Shown in pieces: positions 22,256 through 33,055 of a stretch of DNA of 64,000 bases. Source of the stretch: Pisolithus tinctorius (Eukaryota; Basidiomycota; Agaricomycetes; Boletales; Pisolithaceae); NCBI GenBank assembly GCA_024663395.1, contig JANFAH010000010.1, forward strand, positions 930,001-994,000, given 5' to 3'. How positions within the stretch are numbered: position 1 is the first letter of the stretch; each line of letters begins with the position of its first letter. The notes beneath the pieces were generated by a model. It was not told where the DNA came from, did not search any database, and saw only the letters and a list, made by a program, of their open reading frames with translations. The translations under genes were made by a program, and so were the position numbers.

Positions 22256-22784
22256 TGTCAATTGTTTTGGGGGTTCATGGTGGTTCACTAAACAGTGACT
22301 GATTCAGCCAAAGGCTGGTAGACTTGAGCTTTTGTTATGCTCAACCAAAGTCAAGACGTAGGGAGAGCTCAAATGCAGACTAAGGTTACTACTGAGCAAC
22401 AGCTGCAGTAACCTTCATAAATGATGAAGGATTTGGGCAATGCTGGTAAGAGTGATCCCTGTTAAGGATACTGAGGGCAAAGTTCTGAGAGAACACTGCA
22501 TATGATTGAGCAGCTCAAGTCTGGGTTTCCAGGACTTGAGCCAGCAGTCTAAATACTACAAGGGACCAGACCATGAGGTGTCCACATGCAACAAGGTAAC
22601 TACACTATTGGTTGAACAATAACAACACATGTCCTCAGCATGTAAGAAGTGGATTATACTAGTGGTGGAAATAGGGAGCTGTAGGATCAGAGAGAAGACA
22701 GCTCAGAAAGGAAAGATAGTCCAGTGGATCAGACACAAGGCAAATGTACAGTGAAAAGAAGAAAAGCAGGGGTGAAATGTAACA
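22256..22784 (-). mobile_element. 5' LTR of gypsy 1
   Basis: On the minus strand it begins TGTTACATTTCACC and ends CAATTGACA, 529 bp, followed by the primer-binding site and gag. It lies directly against gypsy 2 pol at 22785. Confidence 0.65.
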
Positions 22785-24915
22785 ATAACTACTTGGACAT
22801 CATCATCCCCTTGACCTGCCTTACATGAAAAAAACATACCCTGGAACTTCTCTGAGGAGTGCCAATCAGCCTTCAATATGCTCAAAGAAGCTTTCACCAC
22901 CACTCCTATCCTTACTCACTTTGTCCCCAGTGCTCATCTCACAGTGGAAACCAATGCCTTGGACTATGCCATCGCCAGCATACTGTTCATTACTGGTGAA
23001 GACAACCAACTTCACCTGGTCACCTTTTACTTCTGGACACTGTCTGTGCCAGAACTCAACTATGACACCCACAATAAGTAGTGCTATCTTTGAAGCCTTC
23101 TGGGCCTGGAGACACTACTTGGAGGGTGCCCCTCTACCCATTGATGTGGTCACTGACCACAAGAACCTAGAATACTTCTCAACCTCTAAGGTACTCACAT
23201 GCCAGCAAGCCTGCTGGTCTGAGTACCTGTCACAGTTCAACCTTGTCATCTTTTTCCACCTGGGTAAGCTTGGTGCTAAGCCTGATGCTCTCACTAGATG
23301 ATGGGACGTCTACCCCAAAGAGGGGGATAGGGGCTATGCCCAGGCAAACCCCCACAACCTCTGACTGGAGTTCATGCAAGAACAGCTAGTCTTGGCTCTC
23401 CATGCCACATGCTTGGAGTACCCCATACTATGTGCCAGCCTTCTAATGGATGTAGAACAACTCCACAAAGAAATACTTGCCACACTACCCTCAGACCCAC
23501 TGTCCCAACACCAACTCACAGACACCTTTGACCCTCAGTGGTCAATCAATAGCACTGGCCTGCTGTGCCTTGATAACTGGATCTATGTACCAGATGCCAA
23601 TGACCTTTGGCTTGAGGTCCTTCAGTACAAACATGATCACCCACTGTCAGGACACTTTGGCCAGAATCAGATGTTGGAACTGATCCAGTGAGAGTACACC
23701 TGGCCCAGTGTTCGCACCTTTGTCAAGGAATATGTGAGGTCCTGCACTATGTGTGCAAGAGCCAAAACACCCAGACACCAACCATATGGCACCCTGAAAC
23801 AACTGCTGATACCAGAAAAGCTGTGGAATTCCATCTCCATGGATTTCATTGAGCATCTACTGGCATCCTGTGGTCACACCACTATCCTGGTGGCTGTGGA
23901 CTGACTATCCAAGCAGGCTATATTCATACCCACCTATGACACTATTACCTCCCCCAAGCTTGCTAAGCTCTTCCTACTCCATGTCTTCTTGAAGCACAGT
24001 GTTCCAGTGCATGTAACCTCCAACCAAGGCTCTGAATTTGTCTCGCATTTCTTCTGGTCCTTGGGTAAAGTGCTGGATATGTGCCTACACTTTACTTCCA
24101 GATACCACCTGGAAGGAGATGGCCAGACTGAACAAGCAAACCAGACCTTGGAACAGTATCTCTGGGTATATTGCAACTACCAACAGGACAACTGGGCCAA
24201 GTTACTCCAGTTGGCCAAGTTTGCCTACAACAATGCCCTGAGTGCTACCACCAGTGTTTCCCCTTTCTTTGCCAACAAGGGTTACCACCCTAACCTCTCA
24301 GTCTTCCCTGAGAGGGACTTATCCTTGGCATGGGCTAGGGACTATGCCATGGACTTAGATGAGCTACACCAGTTCCTACGAGAAGAGATGGCACTAGCCC
24401 AAGCTAGATACCAAGGTCTGGCAGATGTGAAAAGGCGACTGGTGCCTGAGATCAACCTTGGTGACCAGGTCTATGTCAAAGCCAAGTACTTCTGGACCAC
24501 AAGACCATCACAGAAACTCGCAGACAAGAACCTAGGCCCTTACTCGGTAATAGCCCAGCCTGGCACCCACTCATTCACCCTTTGCCTCCCAGACTCCATG
24601 TGTGTGGTACACCCAGTGTTCCATGTGTCACAGTTAGAACTGGCACACCCCAACACTATCCCAAACCGAACTCAGCCACCACCACCCCTGATCGAGGTGG
24701 ATGGTGAACCAGAGTACAAGATCACTGAGATCCTCAACTCAAAGGTGGACCGACAATGGAAGTGTAAGCTACAGTACCTGGTACACTGGGCTGGCTATGA
24801 GGGCACCAACAAAGAAACAGCCTGGCTGCCAGCCACCAAGCTGGGCAATGCCAAGGATCTACTCGCTGCTTTCCATGCCAGTTATCCTGGTAAACCTGGA
24901 CCAATCCCTAGCTAG
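22785..24915 (+). pseudogene. Gypsy 2 pol: RT thumb to chromodomain
   Basis: Truncated at its 5' end. It reads [10 protein letters not shown], a frameshift in an A-run, then the RT/RNase H linker ([18 protein letters not shown]). RNase H has [15 protein letters not shown], a TGA-type break near 23080, and [13 protein letters not shown]. Integrase has HDHPLSGHFGQ, SCTMCARAK, SMDFIEHL (first Asp), VTSNQGSEFVSHFF (second Asp replaced by Asn) and DGQTEQANQTLEQYL (Glu). The 308-codon frame 23989-24915 then carries the GPY-like module (NLGPYSVIAQPG) and a C-terminal chromodomain (EPEYKITEILNSKV, LQYLVHWAGYE, WLPATKL). Chromodomains of this type are thought to steer integration to heterochromatin. 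Several stops make it inactive. Confidence 0.85.
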
Positions 24916-25211
24916 ACATTACTCTACCCTTCTTTTCTTTCTGTTCTTACTTTCCCATACTATTCTAGAATGATCGGTGCATTGAAAAACATGTACAATA
25001 TTTACATCAGCACTTGGCTCAGACCAGTGCACTCACTCAGAGTCCCCCTCGAACACCCCTCCCTTGCTTGTCTGGAGCTCTTTTCCCTCCCCACTCCCTG
25101 ACCCAGACCACCAACCCTTCATGTGCACGTCCTCAGGCCAGCATGATCCCCTCATCCAACTCCACCCTGCTCCTTTGTGATCTGATTGGAGGCTCTTGAG
25201 CTCCAGGTCTG

Positions 25212-26132
25212 TGTCATATCCATGACTCTCAGACTCAGTCCCAGTCCAGTCCAGACCCCTAGCCCCTAACTCCGGTCAAGTCCAGTCCTAGTCAGGTGTA
25301 GAGAACCTAACTCTGGCCTAGAGAACATTACCCTGGTCCTAGATAACCCAACTCGGGCCTAAATAACTCAAGTCTGGTCTTTTACCCCTATCTCCGGTCC
25401 ATTCTGGCCTTCCAGCCTTGCACTGCTCCACCCCAGTCCTCCCAGGTCCATGTCTGGGTCACCTGGACATAACTCCAGTCTGTCTTCCTTTGTTTGTGCT
25501 GTATTTAATCTTGTCCTTTTGTCTAATTCTGCTTACTGTACAAATCCTGTGTCTGACCCTGATATGCCAGTCACCCAGACTTTGACTATTAGCCTCAGCA
25601 CAGCCCCTATGGCTGTCCACTCTCTTGCTAATCATCTTGCTAATAGCTTATTTGCAAGTCTGGCTCTATGTTTGTTATCCTGGACTGGCCTCATGTATTT
25701 AACCCCTGTACATACTTCATAGCAACCCAGTCAGAGTGTCAACTTAGTATTACCCTCAACTCCGTATTACCCCCCAAGACTACTCTATAGCTAAGGCCAA
25801 GCCTTAAGCTATCCCTGACCCCTGTCCCAGACCTCTCCCCAGCTTGCATAAGGGTACAGCACATAAGCTGAGACCAAGGGAGGTAGATCCAACCCTGGAC
25901 CAGCTTCCCCTTGTGCACACTCCAACACCGGTCAGTTTCCCACACTACTGGTCTTGTTCCCATGCTCCTGGCCTTAAGTCCAGTCCTCCAAACTTAGCCC
26001 CTGACCTCCAGCCTTAACTCCAGTCCAACCAGACTTGGCCCCTGTCTCCCAGCCTTGACTCTGGCCACCCAGACTAGCCCCTGTCACCCAGTCTTGAAGC
26101 CTGGTCACCTGAGGGTAAACCCATACTTGACA
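25212..26132 (+). mobile_element. Solo LTR-B copy 2 (uninterrupted)
   Basis: 921 bp, TGTCATATCCATGAC to CCATACTTGACA, flanked by GTCTG at 25207-25211 and 26133-26137. It lies between gypsy 2 pol and the antisense gene, and is the template that shows where LTR-A inserted in copy 1. Confidence 0.9.
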
Positions 26133-26139
26133 GTCTGCC

Positions 26140-26963
26140 ATGTCTGAGTGCAGCTCTTTGCTGGACTCAGATGCTGGGGTGGTCAGGCAAAGAATGAACT
26201 CAAACTCACCCAGTAAATCACCCAGCCAACTGCTGAATCAGTGCTGGGTCTCCCTCCCAGCTTGCATCTCTGCAGTGTGACAGTCCAAGGCTGCTGTGAT
26301 CAGTTCAAATCCCTTGGTCACTGCCACAACCAGAGGGTCAGAGGAGGAGGTGGTGGGTGCAACCACTCCCAAGAGGCCGGCTTCTGACTCACCAGGCACC
26401 CCAGACTTGATTCAGGTGACTTTCTTCTTCTCCCCAGCCCTCAGTGACAAAACATCCTCTGGCCCCCTTTTCTTCCTAGCCTTTGCCCCAACCTCTTCAA
26501 TCTCAGGCTCCACTCCCTCATGCAGCTCATACTTGACTTTCATCTTGGTGCACTGGTCACACATCCTCTTCTTGTGCTTACTCTGCTGTGCATGACTAAA
26601 GGTGCATGGCACCTGCCCCTTCTCATGCTGTCGACACAATATGGTGTTTGCAACACTGGTACTCATAGCCCATGCCTTGCCCTTCGGTTCTCCCATACTC
26701 AATTGCACCTGGGTTTCCCATGCCCAGCATTCAGCTTCCAATTGCTCCTGCTCCCACCTTTTGGCCTCCAGCCACTCCTGCTCACACCTCTCAGCCTCCA
26801 ACTGCTCTTGCTCTCGATGCTTGGCCTCCAGTTGCTCTCTCTTGAGCCTCTCTGCCTCCAACTGAGCAGCCTCTTCCCTCAGCACCTTGCACCACTTATG
26901 CTCAGCCATCTTTGTCTGGATGTCAGCCTCCTCATCATTGCTGGTAATCTGGAGTTTGGGCAT
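26140..26963 (-). pseudogene. Antisense coiled-coil/CxxC protein gene of gypsy 2
   Basis: Lies between pol and the polypurine tract of gypsy 2 but on the opposite strand. Start at ATG 26963 (MPKLQITSNDEEAD; the frame is also open upstream to 27071). Residues 25-85 form a charged Glu/Gln/Arg-rich coiled coil with an REQEQLEAE-like repeat. Then come VPCTFSHAQQ and MCDQCTKMKVK, remnants of a paired Cys motif resembling a small zinc-binding module, and a Lys/Arg-rich patch. A TGA at 26412-26414 (CGA likely) interrupts; the same frame continues to about 26140 with Ser-rich and helical sequence (KGFELITAALDCHTAEMQ). Homologues lie at 30480-30838 and 61109-62303 in the same position relative to pol. 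The function is unknown. Confidence 0.6.
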
Positions 26964-27160
26964 GGTGGCCTTTTGAAAGCCAGATGGGTCATTGGTTATG
27001 TGTGGGGAGACCTGGCAAATAGAAGACATGATGATGGGGTCAGGAAAAAACAAGTCTTCGCAAAAATGCACCTTTTTTTAACCCCAGGGAACACATGTTC
27101 CATCAGCACAGTGACTGCCAACCTCGTGTACCTTAGGGTGGGTCTTGAGGGCTCGACCCT

Positions 27161-27173
27161 AAGGGGAGGATAC
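27161..27173 (+). promoter_or_regulatory. Polypurine tract of gypsy 2
   Basis: AAGGGGAGGATAC sits directly before the LTR start TGACATATAC. This is the usual plus-strand primer site and supports reading 27174 onwards as a 3' LTR. Confidence 0.6.
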
Positions 27174-27648
27174 TGACATATACTGAGAGACCCTTGGTTC
27201 AGTCTTATGTTCAGAATGCTGAGTCAATGCTGAATGCCAAAACAAACCCTGTGCCTTACTATACTTTTCTAGTTAGCTTTTGTACTGCCCTTGCTTGTGC
27301 TGAGGCAGTGTCTGTCTTCAGCTCTCTGATCCCTGCCCCCTCATCTAAGCTTTAGTTAGTTCCTTGCACAGCTATTTGGTCCTTCACTGGCAACCTCAGC
27401 CTTCAGGTTGCTGGTCTTTGGTATATATACCCTATGTAGATTGTACTTAGCTCCTCAGTCTGAATATCAATCTAGTTCACCCCCAGTCCCTAGCTTAAGC
27501 CTGAGACAACTCTCAGCTTTTGCTCCTGACCCCCCTTGGCTCTCTCTGACTTCAACCTGGCTTGCACAAGGGTCTAGCACATGAGCTAAGACCAAGGGTT
27601 GTTGCACCCAGCACTTGGCCTTTGGCCTTTGACCCCCAACCTAGTCAC
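27174..27648 (+). mobile_element. 3' LTR of gypsy 2 (LTR-D), end uncertain
   Basis: Starts TGACATATACTGAG after the polypurine tract. It has a TATA-like TATATATACC at about 27421-27430 and a leader resembling LTR-B (CTTGCACAAGGGTCTAGC; GAGCTAAGACCAAGGG). It runs into RNase H coding sequence at about 27649, so its 3' end is either complete there or cut by a deletion. Confidence 0.55.
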
Positions 27649-30338
27649 AAACTTAACAACTATGCCATTGCTGGCATTTTGTTGCTCACCTGCTCTGATG
27701 GTGAACTCTGCCCTGTCACTTTCTACTCCTGCACCATGACTGCACCAGAACTCAACTATGATACCCATGACAAGGAGCTGTTGGCTATCTTTGAGGCCTT
27801 CTGCCATTGGCAGCATTACCTAGAAGGTTCTGCCTTACCTGTTGATGTGGTGACAGATCACAAAAACCTTGAGTATTTTTCCACCTCTAAGGTTCACACT
27901 CATCAACAGGCCTGCTGGTTGGAGTACCTTTCCAAGTTCAACCTTTCCATCCACTTCTGACCTGGCTGCCTGGGAGCCAAGCCCAACACACTTACATGAC
28001 ATTGGGATGTCTACCCAAAAGGGGGGATAGGGACTATGCACAGGTAAATCCTCACAATCTCTGCCCTACATTTACACAGGAGCAACTCATGTCATCCCTC
28101 CATACCACTACCCTCATGTCACCTGTGCTCCACACCACCATGGTCTTTGATGTCAAGTGCTTGCACTCTGACATCATCTCTGTGCCAGCATCTGACCCTG
28201 TCTCTGCCAGCCATCTCCCAACTCTGACTAAGCCTTGGTGGTCCCTGGACTCTGATGGTCTAGTCCACCTTGATGGTTGCATCTTTGTCCCTGACATTGA
28301 TGATCTCTGCCTTCAAGTGCTTCAGTTCAAGCATGACCACCCTCTGGCAGGCCATTTCATGCAAAACCACACCCTGGAACTTGTCTGTAGGAACTATGTG
28401 TGGCCTAACCTCTGTTCTGACATGAAGGAGTACATCAGGTCCTGCACTGCCTGTGGATGAAGCAAAACTCTGTGCCACTGCCCCTATGGTTTACTGAAGC
28501 AACTCCCCATCCCAGAGAGACCTTGGAACTCCATCTCCATGGACTTCATCAAACACCTCCCCAACTCTGATGGTTACTCCACCATCCTTGTGGTAGTGGA
28601 CTGCCTCTCAAAGCAAGCAGTGTTCATCCCAACCCATGACTCCATCACCTCCATTGAACTTGCTAAGCTCTTCCTTAAACATGTCTTCTCCAAGCATGGG
28701 GTACTTGCTAATGTCACCTCCAACAGAGGTCCTGGGTTTGTCTCCCACTTCTTCCACTCCCTAGGAAAGGCCCTTGACATGCATCTTCACTTTACCTCAG
28801 GTTACCACCCAGAAGGTGATGGCCAGACTGTGCAGTGTTATGCTGATGACTTGTATCGTGTCATGAATTGAGTGTGTTAACACAAGCATGTGACTGCACA
28901 AGAGGTGACACATAATTTAACTTCACTAGTGTTGGAGCACTAGTCTTGGCCAGCTGAAGTCATACTGTTGAGTCCTCTTGGGTACAGCAAGCAGAGCTAA
29001 GGCAGGTTGCAAAGTAGATTTCAAATGGGGAGCTGGTACAGTGCATGCAGGTTTATATATGTATGTAAAGTACCTGCCAGACAAACATTTGACAACATTT
29101 AACCATCCACCCATGTCTGAACATGGCAAGAGCAAGTCATAGTGAGTCATGTGCAGCAGGACTACACATACAACCATGTCTGTGGACAGAACAGAGCAGG
29201 GGTAGACAAGGGAGCAAACATAAGGGTAACCACATATATGATGTACAGGGGTACACATGTCACATGACTGCATGGATCAGGGCCACCCATGGATCATGGA
29301 GGGAAGGGGAACAGATGTGATGTCCAGCTATAGTATGATGTGGGGTAAACAGGGGGATACCATAAAAGGGAAACATATGGAACACAAGCCCAACTGCATA
29401 GACAGTGGCTTGCAGGCAACAGAACACCATCACTCAAGAGTGTAACAGGGCATGAGCATTATGTAAAGTGTCTGAAAGGGGACACATGTGAGCACAGCAT
29501 AACAAGCAGACAAACCAGACCCTCAAGCAGTACCTTCATGTCTACTGTAACTACCAACAAGACAACTGGGCTGAGCTTTTACCTCTAGCAGAGTTCACTT
29601 TTAACAATGCACCAAGTGCAACTACTGGGGTTTCTCCCTTCTTCACTAACAAGGGATACCATCCAAACCTGTCTGTGGTCCCTGACCAGGACTTCACCTC
29701 TCCATGGGCTCACAACTATGTTGTCGAGCCCTCTGCCCTCCATGACTTCCTCTGCTCTGAAATGTCCACTGCTCAGCAGTGCTACCAGGGTCCAGCAGAT
29801 GCCAAATGCATACCTCCACCTGAGTTCAAGGTTGGAGAACAGGCCTATGTCAAAGCCAAGTACTTCTGCTCCACCCATCCCTTGGAAAAACTCTCTGAAA
29901 AGTACTTAGGTCTGTTCACCATCTTGGCCAGGCCGGGTATGCACTCCATCACCCTTAAGCTCCCTGACTCTATGCACTCAATCCATCTGGTCTTCCATGT
30001 CTCACAGCTGGAAGCCACAGTGGCTAGTCCCTTCCCAAACTGACAACAACCTCTGCCTCCACCAGTGGATGTCAATGGTGACCTTGAGTACAAAGCGTCA
30101 GAAATACTTGACTCTAAGGTGGACCACCATCACCACCACTGCCAACTCCTATACCTAGTCCACTGAGCTGGTTATGAGAACACCGATGAGGAAACCTCTT
30201 GGTTGCTTGCAACTGAGCTGGATCATGCTTCTGACATAGTTTCCACTTTTGATGAATGATATCTGCACAAACCTGGCCCATACCAACCTCTGCCACAATA
30301 CTCCACCCACATAGCCTTCCTCCATGGGCCAACTCTGC
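27649..30338 (+). pseudogene. Gypsy 4 pol: RNase H to chromodomain, split by solo LTR-G
   Basis: Starts within RNase H ([38 protein letters not shown]) and runs through the integrase zinc region (HDHPLAGHFMQN, YIRSCTACG), SMDFIKHLPNSDGY (Asp), VTSNRGPGFVSHFF (Asp replaced by Asn) and GYHPEGDGQT. It is interrupted at 28836-29504 and resumes with QTNQTLKQYL-like sequence, NNAPSATTGVSPFF, YVKAKYFCSTHPLEKL and a chromodomain (LEYKASEILDSKV, LLYLVH, AGYENTDEETSWL). Stops and frame changes are frequent. It is closely related to gypsy 2 and nearly matches the inverted copy at 62505-63298. Confidence 0.8.
28836..29504. mobile_element. Solo LTR-G inside gypsy 4 pol
   Basis: 669 bp with perfect 10-bp inverted ends TGTTATGCTG...CAGCATAACA. 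Flanks are TGCAG (28831-28835) and AGCAG (29505-29509); the uninterrupted pol would read GAGCAG (Glu-Gln). The ends fit an LTR, but with no internal signal a short TIR transposon is not excluded. Confidence 0.65.
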
Positions 30339-30452
30339 CCCTTACTGAACTACCTTAAGTACTTTAGAGTTTTCTCTGCTTATCCATCTCACTTCTCAGA
30401 ATCACAAGTAAAACCACAAGTCTATTCTGTAGTAGTACAAAAATACAAACTA

Positions 30453-30497
30453 AAAACAAAAGACAAAAAAAAAAAAAAGAAAAAGAAAAGAAAACTA
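30453..30497 (+). repeat. A-rich tract
   Basis: A run of A with few G at the convergent 3' ends of gypsy 4 pol and its antisense gene. The equivalent T/C-rich tract lies at 62310-62360 in the inverted copy. Confidence 0.5.
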
Positions 30498-30838
30498 CCC
30501 TACTCCTCCATCACCTGTTCTCCACCACCCTCCTGTTCTACTCCACCTCCCTGTGCTCCTCTGACTTCTTCCTCTTCCTCATTGTCCCCCTCCACACCTT
30601 CATCTGCCTCTTTGTCCTTATCCTCTGCCACCTCTGACTGTGACCTCTTCCAACCTCCTCCTGTGTGCTCAAACTCAGTCAGTCTGGCTTTGCATGCATC
30701 CTCCATCCACCTCATCTCCACCCACTCTGCCCAGGTGCAGTACAGCATGAACTTATCAGCTGTTTGCTCTGCTGCCTGCACCATCTGCTCAAAGGCTAGT
30801 ACAGTGGTCTTGTGCACTTCTGTGTCATAACTGTGCAT
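30480..30838 (-). pseudogene. 3' part of the antisense gene in gypsy 4
   Basis: A minus-strand frame starting near 30838 (MHSYDTEVHKTTVLAFEQ). It matches the C-terminal half of the gene at 61109-62303: AFEQMVQAAEQTADKF, AEWVEMRWMED, GWKRSQSEVAED and an acidic Glu/Gly-rich tail. The N-terminal coiled coil and Cys motif are missing because the inverted LTR-C arrangement begins here. It is convergent with pol, with about 140 bp between the two ends. Confidence 0.55.
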
Positions 30839-31032
30839 TCACTCTAAGTCCTTACTCACTCTGCACCCTCTTCCACTGGTCATTCGCTCACTCTGCACCA
30901 ACTTGCCCAACTTCTGTTGGTTATGAACCATCTCCACTCTGACTGCTGTCAGACTTGTGTTGCTCTCCTACTGGACCAAGCAGACTGTTCTCTGAGGGGT
31001 CATGTGACTACCTTCAGACTGCTCCCTGACAG
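30826..31032 (+). repeat. Inverted block W (left arm)
   Basis: About 205 bp, near-exact inverted copy of 31562-31764, starting GTCATAACTGTGCATTC. The two arms flank the minus-sense LTR-C. Confidence 0.7.
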
Positions 31033-31561
31033 TGTCAAGTCCGGGCCTACTCTGACTGACTCCGATGCTATACAAGGTCTAGAGAGTGGTTCGGAAGCAA
31101 GTCCGACACACAGGAACAGAACTCCAACTGGCAGAGTGGTGGCAGGAACGAAGTCCACCAAGACAGAGGCAGAGTGGAGTGAGGGCATTGGGTTTAGCTT
31201 GTGCACTACCCCCTTGCATGATCTCAGCCCTTGTATTTCAGAGGGAGAGTACAGATGAAGAGTCAGAGATAACTCCGACAGGCAGAAGTCAGAGACAGAA
31301 GGAGTAGGAACTAAGTTGATATTCATACTGAGGAACAGTGGAGTATGATACATGCTTTTATACTACTACAGAGGTACAGTAACCGGAATCAGAACTGACA
31401 TACAGAGACTCATAAATTTTCAAGTAAAACTTCCTAGACGACAAATGAAGGGTAGATGGAGGACATACGAACGGGTAACATAGAACATCCGAAAAAGGAA
31501 ACAGTCCAGGCACTGGACCATGTGGTGCGCATGCTGCGGAGTACCTGACTGTGTGCTGTCA
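31033..31561 (-). mobile_element. LTR-C copy 1 (minus sense)
   Basis: TGTCAAGTCCGGG to GTGTGCTGTCA on the plus strand; the inverted copy is 31762-32294. TG...CA ends. Its promoter-like TAGTATAAAAGC points to the minus strand. It keeps more CpG than copy 2. Confidence 0.6.
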
Positions 31562-31764
31562 GGGAGAAGTCTGAAGGTAGTCACATGACCACTCAGAGAA
31601 TGGTCTGCCCAGTCTGGTAGGAGAGCAACACAAGTCTGACAGTAGTCAGAGTGGAGATGGTTCATAACCAACAGAAGTTGGGCAGAGTTGGTGTGGAGTG
31701 AGTGAATGACTGGCGGAAGAGGGTGCAGAGTGAGTAAGGACTTAGAGTGAATGCACAGTTATGA
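31562..31764 (-). repeat. Inverted block W (right arm)
   Basis: Reverse complement of 30826-31032, ending GTGAATGCACAGTTATGAC and running straight into LTR-C copy 2. Confidence 0.7.
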
Positions 31765-32294
31765 CAGACAGTGTGCAGTCAGGTACTCTGCAGCACATGC
31801 ACCACATGGTCTGGCACCTGGACTGTTTCCTTTTCTGGATGTTCTATGTTACCTGTTCATATGTCCTCCATCTACCCTTCATTCATTGTCTAGGAAGTTT
31901 TACTTGAAAATTTCTGGGTCTCCATATGTCAGTTCTGATTCCAGTTACTGTACCTCCATAGTAGTATAAAAGCATGTACCATACTCTGCCATTCCTCAGC
32001 ACAAATATCAACTTAGTTCCTACTCCTTCTGTCTCTGACCTCTGTCGGTCAGAGTTACCTCTGACTCTCCATCTGTACTCTCCCTCTGAAATATGAGGGC
32101 TGAGATCATGCAAGTGGGTAGTGCACAAGCTGAACCCAATGCCCTCAGTCCACTCTGCCTTTGTCTTGGTGGACTTCATCCCTGCCACCACTCCACCAGT
32201 TGGAGTTCTGTTCCTTTGTGTTGGACTTGCTTCCGAACCCTCCTCCAGACCTTGTCTAGTGTCAGAGTTGGTCAGAGTAGGCCTGGACTTGACA
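31762..32294 (+). mobile_element. LTR-C copy 2 (plus sense)
   Basis: TGACAGACAGTGTGCAGTC to CTGGACTTGACA, with GTAGTATAAAAGCATG at about 31964 as a likely TATA box and AACTTAGTTCCTACTCC as leader. It is followed 62 bp later by a short gag-like ORF. Confidence 0.6.
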
Positions 32295-32356
32295 GTATAT
32301 TCATACTTGCACTTGTACGATCTCCTTTTCTGTCTTCCAAAAATACTTACACTATT

Positions 32357-32560
32357 ATGAGAACTCAAGCTCAATCCCAGAGAGAGGTCACTGAGAACCT
32401 TTCTGCTGTGCTAGCTAATCCATGTTGACTCCCTTCCATTGTTGAACAATTCCAATCCTTCTCCACTTGATACCACTCTTGCACTGAAGGCAAAAGTGCT
32501 TCACAAGCTGGTTGCTCTGACCTCCACCCAACAACCTTCCATATGTCCCAACTTTTTCAC
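32357..32560 (+). pseudogene. Possible gag N-terminus after LTR-C
   Basis: ATG at 32357 opens MRTQAQSQREVTENLSAVLA, then NPC and a TGA where CGT CGA would give Arg-Arg. The frame then reads LPSIVEQFQSFST and fades near 32560. Its position just after an LTR suggests the first codons of gag. The assignment is tentative. Confidence 0.3.
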
Positions 32561-32858
32561 ACACATCACAAGACATTACAATGTAAGTTAAGGTCTCGCT
32601 TTCCCACCCTGCCTTCTAACACATGCTAATGGTGGAAAAGTTTATGAAGATGATGTTATAATGACATAAGAATGACAGTGGGTTGCATCATCACTGCCCA
32701 ATGTAGTCATTACATTTCCCTTAAAAGGCTATTTAAGGAGAGAGTGTCATAAGGCATTACAACAAGCTCTGTCACCATCAACATGCCATACTGTCATTGT
32801 AACACCCTTAAAAGGCTATTTAATGTATGCAGCTATGCTAAGGGATTATGACAGGCTA
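32561..32858. other. Short spacer with a repeated 18-mer
   Basis: CCTTAAAAGGCTATTTAA occurs twice (about 32719 and 32808), each after a pyrimidine-rich stretch. No gene seen. Confidence 0.4.
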
Positions 32859-33055
32859 CCAGTGTCACACACCAAAGGTGTTTGATGAGGTGGACATGGA
32901 TTCAGCTGATGAATGGAGATGAAGACCATAGCCCTCATGCAAAGAAGGACAGCCAGAAATGTTGGCAGTCATCCCTTGCACAAGAACGAGTCATCAATGC
33001 CAAAGAAAAGAAAGGAGAAAGCGAGTTAAGTGCTGGTTAAAATTCTTAAGTGCCC

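Larger units (their letters stand above)
15640..22784 (-). mobile_element. Decayed Ty3/gypsy retroelement 1 (minus), carrying nested LTRs
   Basis: Order on the minus strand: 5' LTR (22784-22256), primer-binding site, gag start, then directly the late reverse transcriptase, interrupted by solo LTR-B (16834-21486), then RNase H and an integrase zinc-binding remnant ending near 15640. The rest of gag, protease and the first half of RT were deleted at a junction near 21690. No 3' LTR is present. Confidence 0.75.

Noticed and set aside
25207..26137. LTR-B copy 2 considered as the true 3' LTR of gypsy 2
   Set aside because: It has its own GTCTG duplications on both sides and lies before the antisense gene, polypurine tract and LTR-D, so it is an independent solo insertion.
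26520..27176. 218-codon plus frame of Leu/Ser-rich sequence
   Set aside because: Antisense shadow of the coiled-coil gene on the minus strand; its composition reflects the Glu/Gln/Arg codons of the other strand.
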